Shown: one piece after another, positions 1-8,970 of the stretch
Layout: every line of letters begins with the position of its first letter
Position numbering within the stretch: position 1 is the stretch's first letter
DNA from: Desulfococcaceae bacterium HSG9
GTDB lineage: Bacteria; Desulfobacterota; Desulfobacteria; Desulfobacterales; JAUCGF01
Reading direction: 5' to 3'
DNA: 39,273 nucleotides
Assembly (NCBI GenBank): GCA_030378005.1
Contig: JAUCGF010000128.1
Span: 1-39,273, forward strand
Position numbers and translations under genes: made by a program
The notes under the pieces: model-generated
The model's input: the letters and a program-made list of their open reading frames with translations, nothing else
Databases searched by the model: none
What the model was told of the DNA's origin: nothing

Positions 1-304
1 TATCATGTTTGCAATATTTTATATGCAGTGATATATTTTTATTGCATTAAAAAGCGGTTTCTTAAAAATTAAATTCATGCCGACATTTCATCTGTCAGAT
101 ATATATTTTTATAACATACTTAAATCAAAAGAATATTATGTTATTCCAAAAAAAATTGTATTAAAAAATAAAAAAATAAATTATTATCATAGTTGGTATG
201 AATATTGCTAACAAACATAGCAATTAAAAAATTGTGAATTATGATTGAACTATAAGTTTTGGTCAAATCATATTGATGAAAAAATAAATGAGGGAGCGTG
301 GCTT
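1..304. other. AT-rich upstream region of the redox operon
   Basis: No gene is visible here; the stretch is strongly AT-rich. It holds an inverted repeat (ATAACATA at 111-118, TATGTTAT at 137-144) about 50-80 bp upstream of the sigma-54-like promoter at 194-209. That is a plausible position for an enhancer-binding-protein site. The ribosome-binding site for the first gene (AGGGAG) lies at 291-296. Confidence 0.5.
194..209 (+). promoter_or_regulatory. sigma-54-like (-24/-12) promoter of the molybdoenzyme operon
   Basis: The sequence TGGTATGAATATTGCT matches the consensus TGGCAC-N5-TTGCW with the essential GG and GC dinucleotides correctly spaced; two positions of the -24 element differ. It lies about 95 bp before the preferred start codon. 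Two stronger sigma-54 sites occur elsewhere in the window, so this class of promoter is in use here. The call rests on motif match only. Confidence 0.5.
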
Positions 305-2401
305 ATGAAAAAATCTGTATATAGTATTTGCGGAATGTGTACTGTCAGATGTCCGATTAAAGTGGATGTGGAAGATGGCATCGTCAATTGGATTGAAGGC
401 AGCCCGGAAGATCCCGGCATGGCCGGGCGGCTTTGCGCTAAAGGATCAGCGGGCATCGCTATGTTGTATGATTATGAAAGACCCAAACAGCCTTTGATTC
501 GGGAGGGCAAGCGCGGAGAAGGTCGTTGGCGGGAAGCGACTTGGGATGAAGCCCTGAATTATATTGCCGATAAACTGAAAGCCGTTATCGACAAACATGG
601 CGCTCGTGCGGTCACTTTAAGCGACCGCGGCGGGCCGTTTCGTGATTTGCACCGTAGTTTTCTAAAAGCGCTTGGGTCGCCCAATTATTTTAATCATGAC
701 TGCACCTGCGCGCGTAATACACAACATGCCGCGCTTTCGCTTTTCGGAGGCGGTCGTAAGACCTTCAATTATGATTACAAACAGAGCAAACATCTGGTTC
801 TGTATGGCCGCAACGTACTGGAGTCGATGCGGGTTAAAAACGCCAATATTATTATGGATCTGCTGGAACGGGGAGGCAAGATAACCTATATTGACGTGCG
901 CGCCGCCGGCACGGCCATGAAAGCCACACGTTTCTGGATGATTCGCCCCGGAACCGATTATGCTCTGAATTTGGGGATTATCCATACTGTTTTGCGTGAT
1001 AAACTCTATGATGCCAAATTTGTTGATAAATGGGTGGACGGATTAAAAGAGCTGGAAAATTTTATCACGCCCTATACGCCGGAGTGGGCTGCGAGAGAAA
1101 CCGGCATACCGGCAAACGAAATCAAGGAATTCGCCCATGAGGTTTCCGAAGACAAACCGGCGGTGATTTTCCATCCCGGATGGCTCACGGCACGCTATAA
1201 AGATTCGTTTTATGCTTCTCGCACGGCCTATATTCTTAATGCGCTAATGGGCTCTTTCGAGGCTCCGGGAGGTCTCTTTTTTCAAAAAGGCCCCGGTGAC
1301 GCAGGCGCTAAAGGTCTCAATACGCTGATGGACACGATTCCTTCGCCAGAGGAAAAACGGGTGGATGGCCTGGGATGGAAACACAAACACTTTCAAAACG
1401 GTCCCGGATTGCTGCAATTTCTCTATCCCGCTCTTTTGAGTGAAGACCCTTATCCGGTCAAAGCCTATATTGTTTTTCGGCATGATCCGCTGTTGTCCCT
1501 GCCCGATCCCGAAGCTCAGAAAAAAGCGTTTGATAAGCTTGACTTGTTGGTAGCGATTGATGCCAATTACAGTGAAACCGCCTGGTACGCGGATGTCTTG
1601 CTACCTTCGGCCACCTACCTGGAAAAAGGCAGCATCGTATGCACAGGCAAAGGACTTAAACCATCGTTCCGTCTGCGTGATAAGGCCATTGAACCGCTGA
1701 CAGGCGCTAAAGCGGACTGGTGGATTTTTAAATCATTAGCCGAAAAAATGGGCATTGGCAAATATTTCGACTTTAAAGATATAGAAGATTTCTGGAAATG
1801 GCAGTTAAAAGGAACAGGCGTGTCCGTAGCCGATTTGAGGAAAAAAGGTTCGGTTGCTCTGATTGATAAGGCGATCTGGTGGGATCGCATGAAGGATTTA
1901 AAATTCAAAACACCTTCCGGGAAAATTGAATTTGTTTCCAGTAAACTTGAAGATAACGGTTTTCCATCTTTTAAACCCTACGAAAAACCCGCCAAACCGA
2001 AAAAAGGTTCTTATCGCCTGGCTTATGGCCGCAGTCCGGTGCATACGCATGGACGGACTCAGAACAATCCCTATTTACACGAAATTATGCCTGAAAATAC
2101 TTTATGGATCAATGCCGATGAAGCGGCGCGTATGGGCATAAAAAATAACGATTTGGTGCAGGTGACTTCCAGCGATGGAAGCCATTCCGGAACAATTCAT
2201 GCCTATGTCACCGATTGGATTCATTCTGAAGTCGTTTTTATGGTGCATGGTTTCGGGCGCAAAATCCCCTGGCAAACCCGCGGTTACAACCGAGGGCTGG
2301 CGGATTATCGCTTTGAAATCGGCCTTTTGGATGATTACGATCCCGTGGGCGGCGGCATCGCTCTTCTCAATTGTATGGTCAAAGTCAAAAAAGCATCTTA
2401 A
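305..2401 (+). CDS. Mo/W-bisPGD oxidoreductase large subunit, paralogue 1 (cytoplasmic, PhsA/PsrA-like)
   Basis: A 698-aa member of the molybdopterin oxidoreductase (DMSO reductase / CISM) family. The N-terminal Cys set for a [4Fe-4S] cluster is C9-x2-C12-x3-C16-x27-C44. The body carries the molybdopterin oxidoreductase fold, and the last ~120 residues form a molydopterin-dinucleotide-binding domain. C135 in HDCTC is the likely metal ligand, because the paralogue at 3057 has Cys at the same position. There is no twin-arginine signal and no membrane-anchor gene nearby, so a soluble cytoplasmic enzyme is inferred; the substrate is unknown. An in-frame TTG at 245 is possible, but ATG 305 has an AGGGAG site 8 bp upstream and starts exactly like the paralogue (MKKSVYSICGMC versus MEKEVYSLCFMC). 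It is followed 30 bp later by its ferredoxin partner. A thiosulfate/polysulfide-type reductase is one candidate. Confidence 0.85.
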   Translation: MKKSVYSICGMCTVRCPIKVDVEDGIVNWIEGSPEDPGMAGRLCAKGSAGIAMLYDYERPKQPLIREGKRGEGRWREATWDEALNYIADKLKAVIDKHGARAVTLSDRGGPFRDLHRSFLKALGSPNYFNHDCTCARNTQHAALSLFGGGRKTFNYDYKQSKHLVLYGRNVLESMRVKNANIIMDLLERGGKITYIDVRAAGTAMKATRFWMIRPGTDYALNLGIIHTVLRDKLYDAKFVDKWVDGLKELENFITPYTPEWAARETGIPANEIKEFAHEVSEDKPAVIFHPGWLTARYKDSFYASRTAYILNALMGSFEAPGGLFFQKGPGDAGAKGLNTLMDTIPSPEEKRVDGLGWKHKHFQNGPGLLQFLYPALLSEDPYPVKAYIVFRHDPLLSLPDPEAQKKAFDKLDLLVAIDANYSETAWYADVLLPSATYLEKGSIVCTGKGLKPSFRLRDKAIEPLTGAKADWWIFKSLAEKMGIGKYFDFKDIEDFWKWQLKGTGVSVADLRKKGSVALIDKAIWWDRMKDLKFKTPSGKIEFVSSKLEDNGFPSFKPYEKPAKPKKGSYRLAYGRSPVHTHGRTQNNPYLHEIMPENTLWINADEAARMGIKNNDLVQVTSSDGSHSGTIHAYVTDWIHSEVVFMVHGFGRKIPWQTRGYNRGLADYRFEIGLLDDYDPVGGGIALLNCMVKVKKAS

Positions 2402-2431
2402 CGATCTTAAAATCGGAGGGAAATATATTAT

Positions 2432-2935
2432 ATGAGCAAATACTATCTTTATCAAGACGGCAAACGATGTATCGGATGCTATAGCTGTGAAGTGCATTGC
2501 AAATCGAAAAACAATCTGCCTATCGGTCCGCGACTCAACCAAATTATTCCGGTGGGGCCGAAGACTGTGAATAATCTTCCTCGCATGGCGTTTGTGTTTA
2601 TGCCCTGTTATCATTGCGAGGAACCCTGGTGTGTGGCCGCATGTCCCACCGGCGCAATGCAATCGCGCACCAAGGACGGAATCGTTTTTGTGGACAGTTC
2701 CATGTGCATCGGATGCAAAACCTGCATTTCAGCTTGCCCGTGGGGAGCGCCGCAATGGAATCCCGACACCGGCAAAGTGGTCAAGTGCGATTACTGCATC
2801 GACAGAATAGATGCGGGCCTTGAACCGGCTTGTGTGGCTAAGTGCGTTACAAAATGTCTTCACTTTGGCAAAGTTGAAGACGCAACTGAAAAAAAACGGG
2901 CGCGTTATGCTGCAAGTGTCGCCTGCTTTGAATAA
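2432..2935 (+). CDS. Four-[4Fe-4S] ferredoxin subunit, paralogue 1 (PsrB/PhsB-like)
   Basis: A 167-aa electron-transfer subunit of the DMSO reductase B / HybA type. Four Cys groups are visible in order: CIGCYSCEVHC, CYHCEEPWCVAACP, CIGCKTCISACP and CDYC followed by CVAKC. These are the ligand sets for four [4Fe-4S] clusters, which would relay electrons to or from the molybdoenzyme encoded just upstream. A GGAGGG site sits 11 bp before the ATG. No signal peptide is seen, matching the cytoplasmic catalytic subunit. The protein is about 60 residues shorter than many PhsB/PsrB proteins because the C-terminal extension is small. It is closely similar to the ferredoxin at 5326. Confidence 0.88.
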   Translation: MSKYYLYQDGKRCIGCYSCEVHCKSKNNLPIGPRLNQIIPVGPKTVNNLPRMAFVFMPCYHCEEPWCVAACPTGAMQSRTKDGIVFVDSSMCIGCKTCISACPWGAPQWNPDTGKVVKCDYCIDRIDAGLEPACVAKCVTKCLHFGKVEDATEKKRARYAASVACFE

Positions 2936-3030
2936 TTATACTTGGCAAGGCCATGATTTGTGATTTTTAAATTATGGTGTGAGGTGTCAGGTGTCAGACG
3001 TTTGTGCAAAAAACTGAAACCTGACACCTG
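2933..3030. repeat. Dispersed repeat ending in a perfect 10-bp inverted repeat
   Basis: The gap between the first pair and the second molybdoenzyme gene holds a short dispersed repeat. Its left part (AATTATACTTGGCAAGGCCAT, 20 bp plus one, then GTGATTT) recurs in inverse orientation at 28690-28785. Its right part is a perfect inverted repeat, CAGGTGTCAG (2988-2997) and CTGACACCTG (3021-3030). The hairpin could attenuate transcription between the two gene pairs. The AGGAGGT ribosome-binding site of the next gene lies immediately after, at 3042-3048. Confidence 0.6.
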
Positions 3031-3056
3031 ATTTTCCTTTCAGGAGGTTAATAGTA

Positions 3057-5141
3057 ATGGAAAAAGAAGTGTACAGTTTATGTTTTATGTGTTCCGTGCG
3101 TTGTCCTATCCGCGTTCTTGTGAAAGATGGCCAGGTGAAATGGATTGAGGGCAACCCCCATGTCGCCGGGATGGAGGGCAGTTTGTGTCCCCGTGGCGCT
3201 GCCGGAATTAATATGCTCTATGATGATCAAAGAGTGAAAGGGCCTATGATTCGAGTGGGTGAACGCGGTTCCGGCCAATGGCGCGCCGCTGATTGGGATG
3301 AGGCTTTGAATCTGGTAGGGCGTAAATTAGGCGAAATTATTGATAAACATGGCGGCCACAGTGTCGTGCTGGGTGAACGCACGCAACTGGCGACGCATGT
3401 GAGCAAAACTTTTTTAAAAGCTATCAAATCTCCCAATCATTTTACCCATGATGCGCTCTGCAAAGGCTCGGTCAACACCGCCTGCCGCTCTCTTTTCGGT
3501 TATACGGACGGGCAAATGGGGATACATTATAAAAAAACAAAACATATTGTTTTATATGGTCGCAATATATTTGAATCCATGTCTGTCAAAGAGGTCAACA
3601 ATTTGATGTACGCCCTCGAAAACGGGGCCAAAATGACGTATATCGATCCGCGTGTCACCATCACGGCGACCAAAGCCCATCGTTATTGGATGATACGTCC
3701 GGGTACCGATCTGGCTCTCAATTACAGCCTGATTCATGTCATCTTGAAAGAACGCTTATATGATGCCCAATACACGGCCAAATGGGTCTCCGGCTTGAAT
3801 GCGCTTCGGGAATTTACCAGCATTCACACACCCCAATGGGCCGAACAAGAAACCGGTATTCCCGCTGATGAAATTGTGGAACTGGCGCATGAAATCAGCA
3901 AAGATAAACCTTCCGTAATTTTTCATTTCGGCTATCGCGGTGCAAGTCATACGAACGAGATCTACGTCCGCCGTTCTATTATGATGCTCAATGCGTTGAT
4001 GGGCAGTGTCGAAGCCGAAGGCGGCTTCTTTTTTAAAAAAGGGCCTGAAGCCGAAGGCGGCAAGTCGGTGCATAAACTGACCCAACAGGAGTTCCCTGAG
4101 ATCGAACAACCCCGCTTTGATAAAGTCGGCACCAAAGATTTTCCTCTGCCAGACCCTAACCACGGCGTGGCGCAGATGCTTCCCCATGCGATTCTAAACA
4201 AAGACCCGTATCCGATTAAAGCGTTAATTGCCTACCGGTTTGATCCGCTGATGTCAATTCCTGACTACAAAAATAATCTGAAAGCTATCAATGAGTTAGA
4301 CCTGATTGTGGCCATAGACGTTAATTACAGTGACATTGCCGATTATGCCGATGTTATTTTGCCGGAATCAACGTATCTCGAACGCACGGATTGCATCCAA
4401 CAAGCCAACGGTCTCAAACCGCAATTGTTTTTGAGAAAACAGACGATCTCGCCTCGCTACGATACCTATGAAGGCGCTATAATTTTAAAGCAGATTGGTG
4501 AACGCCTTGGGATTGGCAGCTATTTTCCATATAATAATATGGATGACCTTGTAAAATGGCAATTGGAAGGTACCGGTTTTTCAATGGAAGATTTCAAGTC
4601 TAAAGGCTTTGTCAGTTACGGCTCCAAACAGATTTTCTGGGATCGCAAACAGGGGCTGAAATTTAAAACCCCATCCGGAAAGATCGAATTTAAATCTTCC
4701 CTTTTGGAAGACGCGGGATTTGAATCCTTTCCCGCTTATCAACCGGTTCCGGTGACTTCAAACGGCAAATTTCGCCTGACTGTCGGCCGCACCGCGCTTC
4801 ACACCCATGTGGCGACACAGAATAATGCCTATTTGAACTATATTGTGCCAGAAAATTCACTTTGGATTAATGTTAAAAAAGCCGAAGAATTGGGCATCCA
4901 AGATGGCGCTTGGGTCGAAATCACTTCCAAAGCAGGAAGCGGACGAATCAAAGCCAAAGTCACTGATTTAATCCATCCGGAAACGGTGTTTATGTTGCAT
5001 GGTTTCGGCCATCGTGCCAAAAATGCCAAACGCTCTTATAAAAAAGGCGTTATGGATACCATGTTGCAGGAAAACCTTACGGATAAAATCGGCGGAAGTC
5101 CGGCTTTGCATGATACTTTCGTTACGGTCAAACCTGTTTGA
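3057..5141 (+). CDS. Mo/W-bisPGD oxidoreductase large subunit, paralogue 2 (cytoplasmic, PhsA/PsrA-like)
   Basis: A 694-aa paralogue of the protein at 305-2401, collinear over its whole length. The [4Fe-4S] ligands C9, C12, C16 and C44 are at identical positions. The presumed metal-ligand Cys is again residue 135, in HDALC rather than HDCTC, so the active-site surroundings differ while the ligand is kept. The C-terminal dinucleotide-binding domain ends in a GFGHRAKNAKRSYKKG segment that parallels GFGRKIPWQTRGYNRG in paralogue 1. There is no Tat signal. A strong AGGAGGT site lies 8 bp before the ATG. It is probably the catalytic subunit of a second soluble complex sharing an electron-input module with the first; a different or sequential substrate is an inference. 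Confidence 0.85.
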   Translation: MEKEVYSLCFMCSVRCPIRVLVKDGQVKWIEGNPHVAGMEGSLCPRGAAGINMLYDDQRVKGPMIRVGERGSGQWRAADWDEALNLVGRKLGEIIDKHGGHSVVLGERTQLATHVSKTFLKAIKSPNHFTHDALCKGSVNTACRSLFGYTDGQMGIHYKKTKHIVLYGRNIFESMSVKEVNNLMYALENGAKMTYIDPRVTITATKAHRYWMIRPGTDLALNYSLIHVILKERLYDAQYTAKWVSGLNALREFTSIHTPQWAEQETGIPADEIVELAHEISKDKPSVIFHFGYRGASHTNEIYVRRSIMMLNALMGSVEAEGGFFFKKGPEAEGGKSVHKLTQQEFPEIEQPRFDKVGTKDFPLPDPNHGVAQMLPHAILNKDPYPIKALIAYRFDPLMSIPDYKNNLKAINELDLIVAIDVNYSDIADYADVILPESTYLERTDCIQQANGLKPQLFLRKQTISPRYDTYEGAIILKQIGERLGIGSYFPYNNMDDLVKWQLEGTGFSMEDFKSKGFVSYGSKQIFWDRKQGLKFKTPSGKIEFKSSLLEDAGFESFPAYQPVPVTSNGKFRLTVGRTALHTHVATQNNAYLNYIVPENSLWINVKKAEELGIQDGAWVEITSKAGSGRIKAKVTDLIHPETVFMLHGFGHRAKNAKRSYKKGVMDTMLQENLTDKIGGSPALHDTFVTVKPV

Positions 5142-5171
5142 TAAAATTCGACCTGTGCGATTGAAAATTTC

Positions 5172-5250
5172 GTAGGGTGGGTGAAGCACAGCGTAACCCA
5201 CCATCAAGGTTGAAATTACGGTGGGTTACGCTGCGCTTCACCCACCCTAC
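5172..5250. repeat. 31-bp-arm inverted repeat (REP/MITE-like) inside the operon
   Basis: Arms at 5172-5202 and 5220-5250 are complementary at 30 of 31 positions around a 17-bp loop. The outer ends read GTAGGGTGGGTGAAGC and GCTTCACCCACCCTAC, a type of sequence seen as dispersed repeats in many bacterial genomes (recalled, not searched). It separates the second molybdoenzyme gene from its ferredoxin and would form a very stable RNA hairpin, so it may lower or stabilise expression of the distal genes. Confidence 0.8.
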
Positions 5251-5325
5251 ATGGCGCAATAGACACAAAAAGGTTACCCTAAAATAAATTTGTAATTTTA
5301 AATCAAAATAAACCGAGGAAAAAGC

Positions 5326-5847
5326 ATGAGCAAATATTTTATGCTTCAAGATCAGCAAAAGTGCATCGGCTGCCATTCATGTGAAATTCAATGTAAAAGC
5401 CATAAATCGTTGCCTAACGGCCCTAATCCGTGCCAGATTATCCATGTAGGGCCGAAATTTGTGAACAATGTCCCACGGGCTTCTTTTATTTTTATGCCTT
5501 GTTTTCATTGCGAAAACCCGTGGTGTGTGGCGGCCTGCCCTACCGGAGCCATGCAGCGCCGCAAAAGAGATGGCATCGTTTTTGTGGATCATCATCTCTG
5601 CGTGGGATGTAAAACCTGTATCTCCGCTTGCCCCTGGGGCGCTCCCCAGTGGAATCCGGAAATCGGCAAAGTTGTAAAGTGCGACTATTGTATGGACCGC
5701 ATTGACGAGGGCCTGGAACCAGCCTGTGTGACAACATGTACAACGCATTGCCTTAAATTTGGCCGAACCGAACACATGCCCCTTGTGAAAAGGGAACGCT
5801 ACGCCAAAGCCATGGCCGCGTCCAAATGGGCAGGAACCCTTGAATAG
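5326..5847 (+). CDS. Four-[4Fe-4S] ferredoxin subunit, paralogue 2 (PsrB/PhsB-like)
   Basis: A 173-aa paralogue of the ferredoxin at 2432, with the same four Cys groups: CIGCHSCEIQC, CFHCENPWCVAACP, CVGCKTCISACP and CDYC followed by CVTTC. It is the likely electron-transfer partner of the molybdoenzyme at 3057, but is separated from it by 184 bp that include the large inverted repeat. The start is an ATG with GAGG 7 bp upstream. The downstream HoxU/NuoG-like gene begins 24 bp after the stop, so this is the first gene of a tight three-gene run ending at 8913. No export signal is visible. Confidence 0.87.
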   Translation: MSKYFMLQDQQKCIGCHSCEIQCKSHKSLPNGPNPCQIIHVGPKFVNNVPRASFIFMPCFHCENPWCVAACPTGAMQRRKRDGIVFVDHHLCVGCKTCISACPWGAPQWNPEIGKVVKCDYCMDRIDEGLEPACVTTCTTHCLKFGRTEHMPLVKRERYAKAMAASKWAGTLE

Positions 5848-5871
5848 ACAATTAAGGCAAGGAGATGACCC

Positions 5872-6696
5872 ATGACGCCAACTGTCCATCTAAAAATTAA
5901 CAACCAAACAATCGAAGCGCCCGCAGACGCGACAGTGCTGGAAACAGCACTTCGAGAGGATATCTATATCCCTTCGCTCTGCTACCATGAAGCCCTGGAA
6001 CCCGAAGGCGTATGCAGATTGTGCATCGTTGCGGTTCAAAACGAAGATGAAGCCGAACAATCGGTGCGTATCTCTTGCAAACTCAAAGTGGCCGAAGGGA
6101 TGGTGATTAAAACCGACACCCAGCGGATTAATGCCAGCCGCCGGTTGATTTTAAAACGCTTGCTGAAACGGGCCCCTGATGCCAAAGTGATAACTGATAT
6201 GGCCGCCCGGTACGGTATCACACCGGATCCGGATGTTTCTGAGCAGGAGGCCGATGGCTGCGTGCTTTGCGGCCGTTGTGTTCATGTTTGTCGCGATAAA
6301 ATCGGCCCCGCTGTCTTTTCTGTCACCGGCCGAGGGGCTTCCCGGAAAGTGACCGCTGATGCCGACCGACTGCAAGAATGTATCGGCTGCGGCGCATGCG
6401 CCCAGGTATGTCCGACCGATGCCATCCGCGTTATTGATGCGGAAGGATTTCGGGAAATATATACTTGGGGAGAGATGATGGTGCGCTTTCAACTTGAAAA
6501 ATGTGAACATTGCGGCACGCCTTTTGCGCCTAAACGGTACTTGGATTTTATCAATAAAAGAGCATATATCCCCAAAGGACTTGAACTCGTGGACTATATC
6601 TGTCCCAAATGTTTCAAGGATGGGGATCGTGCCTCCCAAGCAAGAAGAGCCGGAGCCTTGCGGGGCTCTATTGTCAAATGGTCGGTGCCAAGGTAA
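5872..6696 (+). CDS. NuoG/HoxU-like iron-sulfur protein ([2Fe-2S] + 2[4Fe-4S]) with C-terminal C4 motif
   Basis: A 274-aa soluble electron carrier. The N-terminal plant-type ferredoxin domain has C37-x10-C48-x2-C51-x17-C69, the [2Fe-2S] pattern of NuoG, HoxU and Fe-hydrogenase N-termini. Two [4Fe-4S] sets follow at C130/133/136/140 and C170/173/176/180. The His-Cys3 cluster motif usual in NuoG is not evident. The last ~65 residues hold CEHC (211-214) and CPKC (244-247) flanking KRYLDFINKR, a possible zinc ribbon or extra metal site. The next protein ends with a recognisably similar segment. An AAGGAG site lies 7 bp before the ATG. The protein probably passes electrons between the flavoprotein and the two Mo/W modules. 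Confidence 0.8.
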   Translation: MTPTVHLKINNQTIEAPADATVLETALREDIYIPSLCYHEALEPEGVCRLCIVAVQNEDEAEQSVRISCKLKVAEGMVIKTDTQRINASRRLILKRLLKRAPDAKVITDMAARYGITPDPDVSEQEADGCVLCGRCVHVCRDKIGPAVFSVTGRGASRKVTADADRLQECIGCGACAQVCPTDAIRVIDAEGFREIYTWGEMMVRFQLEKCEHCGTPFAPKRYLDFINKRAYIPKGLELVDYICPKCFKDGDRASQARRAGALRGSIVKWSVPR

Positions 6697-6747
6697 CAGA
6701 GGCGACACGCCTGTAATTTGAACAAAACAATTCGAGCAGAGGAAAAA

Positions 6748-8913
6748 ATGTCTGAAATTTCTTGCCCTGTGAGTAAAACGATTGCTGAATTGGATGCCAT
6801 GATCGCTTCCAATCGTATCAAAACACCTAAATCCAGACGTATTGCGGAAGAGATTCGCGTACTTATGGAAGACGTGGCCTGGGGACGCGCTGGCAAAGAT
6901 CATTTGTCCGCAATGGCCAAATTATCTCAGGAACTGGTTAAAGAAAGCGATACGCCATCTTGTGCAACCATGGGAAATATGATCGGCGCGGCTTTGACCG
7001 ATCATTCGGAATCCTTTCAAAGCCATGTGAACACACACAATTGCCCCACCGGAGAGTGCGTGAATCTGGCTCCCGCGCCCTGCCAAATGGCATGCCCTGC
7101 CGGAATCGACATCCCCACGTATGTTACCTTGATCGGCATGGGACGTTATGACGAGGCCATTGAAGTGATTCGTAAGGATAATCCGTTTCCGTGGGTGTGC
7201 GGTTTGGTTTGCACGCGACCCTGTGAATTCATGTGTGTGCGAGCGCGCATTGACACGCCGGTTTCCATTAAATTTTTGAAAGCTTACGCCGCCGAACAAG
7301 CCATGAGCGAAGGCCAATACCGCAATCCTCCCCAAGCGCCGCCCAACGGCAAAAAAGTGTGCATTGTCGGCGCCGGCCCGGCCGGTATGACAGCAGCCTA
7401 TTATCTGGCGCTGAAAGGGTATGGCGTTCGCGTGATTGAACAACTGCCCATGGCCGGCGGTATGTTGATGGTGGGCATTCCGCGTTATCGTCTGCCGCGC
7501 GAAGTGATTGACCGTGAAGTCGATATGATCCGCGAACTCGGCGTTGAATTTGAATTTAACACCCGTTTCGGATGGCGCGTCCATATAAATCAATTGCGCA
7601 AGGAAGGCTTCGAAGCGTTTCTATTTACCATCGGAGCCCATAAATGTTCGCCCATGCGCGTACCGGGTGAAAACGATTTTGCCGAAGTTTTCACCGCTGT
7701 CAGTTTTTTAAGAGAAGTCGCCCTAGGAGATCGTGAAAAACCCGGCGATAAAGTTCTGATCATCGGAGGCGGTAACGTAGCCATCGACTCGGCCCGCACT
7801 TGCATTCGTTTGGGATGTAAGGAAGTCGTTCTGGCATACCGGCGTACACGCGCAGAAATGCCGGCGGATGAAGAGGAGATCGAACAGGCCGAAGAGGAAG
7901 GCGTTCAGATGAACTTCCTCACTATTCCGGTTGAAATTGTGGGTGAAGAGTACAGCATGACCAAAATGCACTGTGTCAGAGCGGAACTGGTAGCGCGCGA
8001 GGGAAGCACACGCATGTCCCCGGTTCCGATTTTCGGCAGCGATTTTTATATAGAAATCGATGCCATTATTGTAGCCGTAGGCCAGCGCATCGATCATACG
8101 ATCATGAGCGATCTTCCCGATCTCGACTGGACCCGGCGCAACACGATTAATGTCAACCGGGCGACCATGGAAACGTCATTGGAAGGTGTTTTTGCCGCCG
8201 GTGATGATGTTCTCGGTCCTGCCACCGTCATTGAAGCCATTGCGGGCGGCAAAAAAGCGGCTTCGGCCATTGACCGCTATCTTCACGGTTTGCCCCAACG
8301 CCAATTGCCACCTGTTCCGGTGCGCCGATCCCGCACTGAATTTTTAAAGGTGCCGGCCAGCACCAAAATGAGCCTGAAACGACCGGAAATGCCGCTGTTA
8401 AATTACAATCGCCGACGCGTGACCTTTCAACAGGTGGAACTGGGCTATGAAGAAAACGCCGTTCGCGAGGAAGCACGCCGCTGCCTGCGCTGCGATATTT
8501 GCCGCCGTTGCGGCGATTGTGTGGCCGTATGCAGGGATCGAATGGGCATTGATGCGCTGCACTTAGGCTACCTGGATTTCGATCATCCGGTCAAATCCGA
8601 TTTTCGTAATGTGGCTGAAAAATGTATCGCCTGCGGCGCATGTGCTGAAAATTGTAAAAACAATGCGATGCAGATACACGATGAAGGGGATGAGCGTATT
8701 CTGTCGCTTTGCGGCATAGTTTTAAACCGGCAGAAACTCGTATTTTGTGAAAGTTGCGGAGCCGTTCTCGGACCAGCCAAATATCTTGATTACATCGACA
8801 AACGTATCAGCCAACAGACTACTGCCCAAAACACCAACCGCTATCTATGTCTGAACTGCTCACGAAAACAAACGGCCCAACAGCATGATGAACAGGTTGT
8901 GCCTTTGTTTTAA
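6748..8913 (+). CDS. GltD-type NAD(P)H:FAD oxidoreductase fused to NuoF-like and ferredoxin domains
   Basis: A 721-aa flavoprotein. Residues 1-95 resemble the C-terminal domain of NuoF but lack its first three cluster Cys. Residues ~108-185 are the Fe-S N-domain of glutamate synthase small subunit relatives (C112, C116, C151, C155, C159, C163). FAD-binding GAGPAG starts near 208 and an NAD(P)-binding GGGNVAIDSA near 338; AAGDD marks the C-terminal FAD contact. After ~575 come CLRCDICRRCGDC and CIACGACAENC cluster motifs, then a C4 segment (CESC...CLNC) shared with the preceding protein. The family includes NfnB, SudA and SfrB-like enzymes, so NAD(P)H input or output for the Mo/W modules is inferred. 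A TTG at 6718 is in frame, but ATG 6748 has AGAGGA just upstream. Its 3' tail is duplicated at 19727-19804. Confidence 0.83.
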   Translation: MSEISCPVSKTIAELDAMIASNRIKTPKSRRIAEEIRVLMEDVAWGRAGKDHLSAMAKLSQELVKESDTPSCATMGNMIGAALTDHSESFQSHVNTHNCPTGECVNLAPAPCQMACPAGIDIPTYVTLIGMGRYDEAIEVIRKDNPFPWVCGLVCTRPCEFMCVRARIDTPVSIKFLKAYAAEQAMSEGQYRNPPQAPPNGKKVCIVGAGPAGMTAAYYLALKGYGVRVIEQLPMAGGMLMVGIPRYRLPREVIDREVDMIRELGVEFEFNTRFGWRVHINQLRKEGFEAFLFTIGAHKCSPMRVPGENDFAEVFTAVSFLREVALGDREKPGDKVLIIGGGNVAIDSARTCIRLGCKEVVLAYRRTRAEMPADEEEIEQAEEEGVQMNFLTIPVEIVGEEYSMTKMHCVRAELVAREGSTRMSPVPIFGSDFYIEIDAIIVAVGQRIDHTIMSDLPDLDWTRRNTINVNRATMETSLEGVFAAGDDVLGPATVIEAIAGGKKAASAIDRYLHGLPQRQLPPVPVRRSRTEFLKVPASTKMSLKRPEMPLLNYNRRRVTFQQVELGYEENAVREEARRCLRCDICRRCGDCVAVCRDRMGIDALHLGYLDFDHPVKSDFRNVAEKCIACGACAENCKNNAMQIHDEGDERILSLCGIVLNRQKLVFCESCGAVLGPAKYLDYIDKRISQQTTAQNTNRYLCLNCSRKQTAQQHDEQVVPLF

Positions 8914-8970
8914 ATGTGCTTTCATTCAGATCAATTGGAAATAAATAAGACCGTTAAAAAGGATAAAAAT

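Noticed and set aside
245..304. TTG start adding 20 residues to the first molybdoenzyme
   Set aside because: ATG 305 has a better-placed ribosome-binding site and aligns exactly with the start of the paralogue at 3057.
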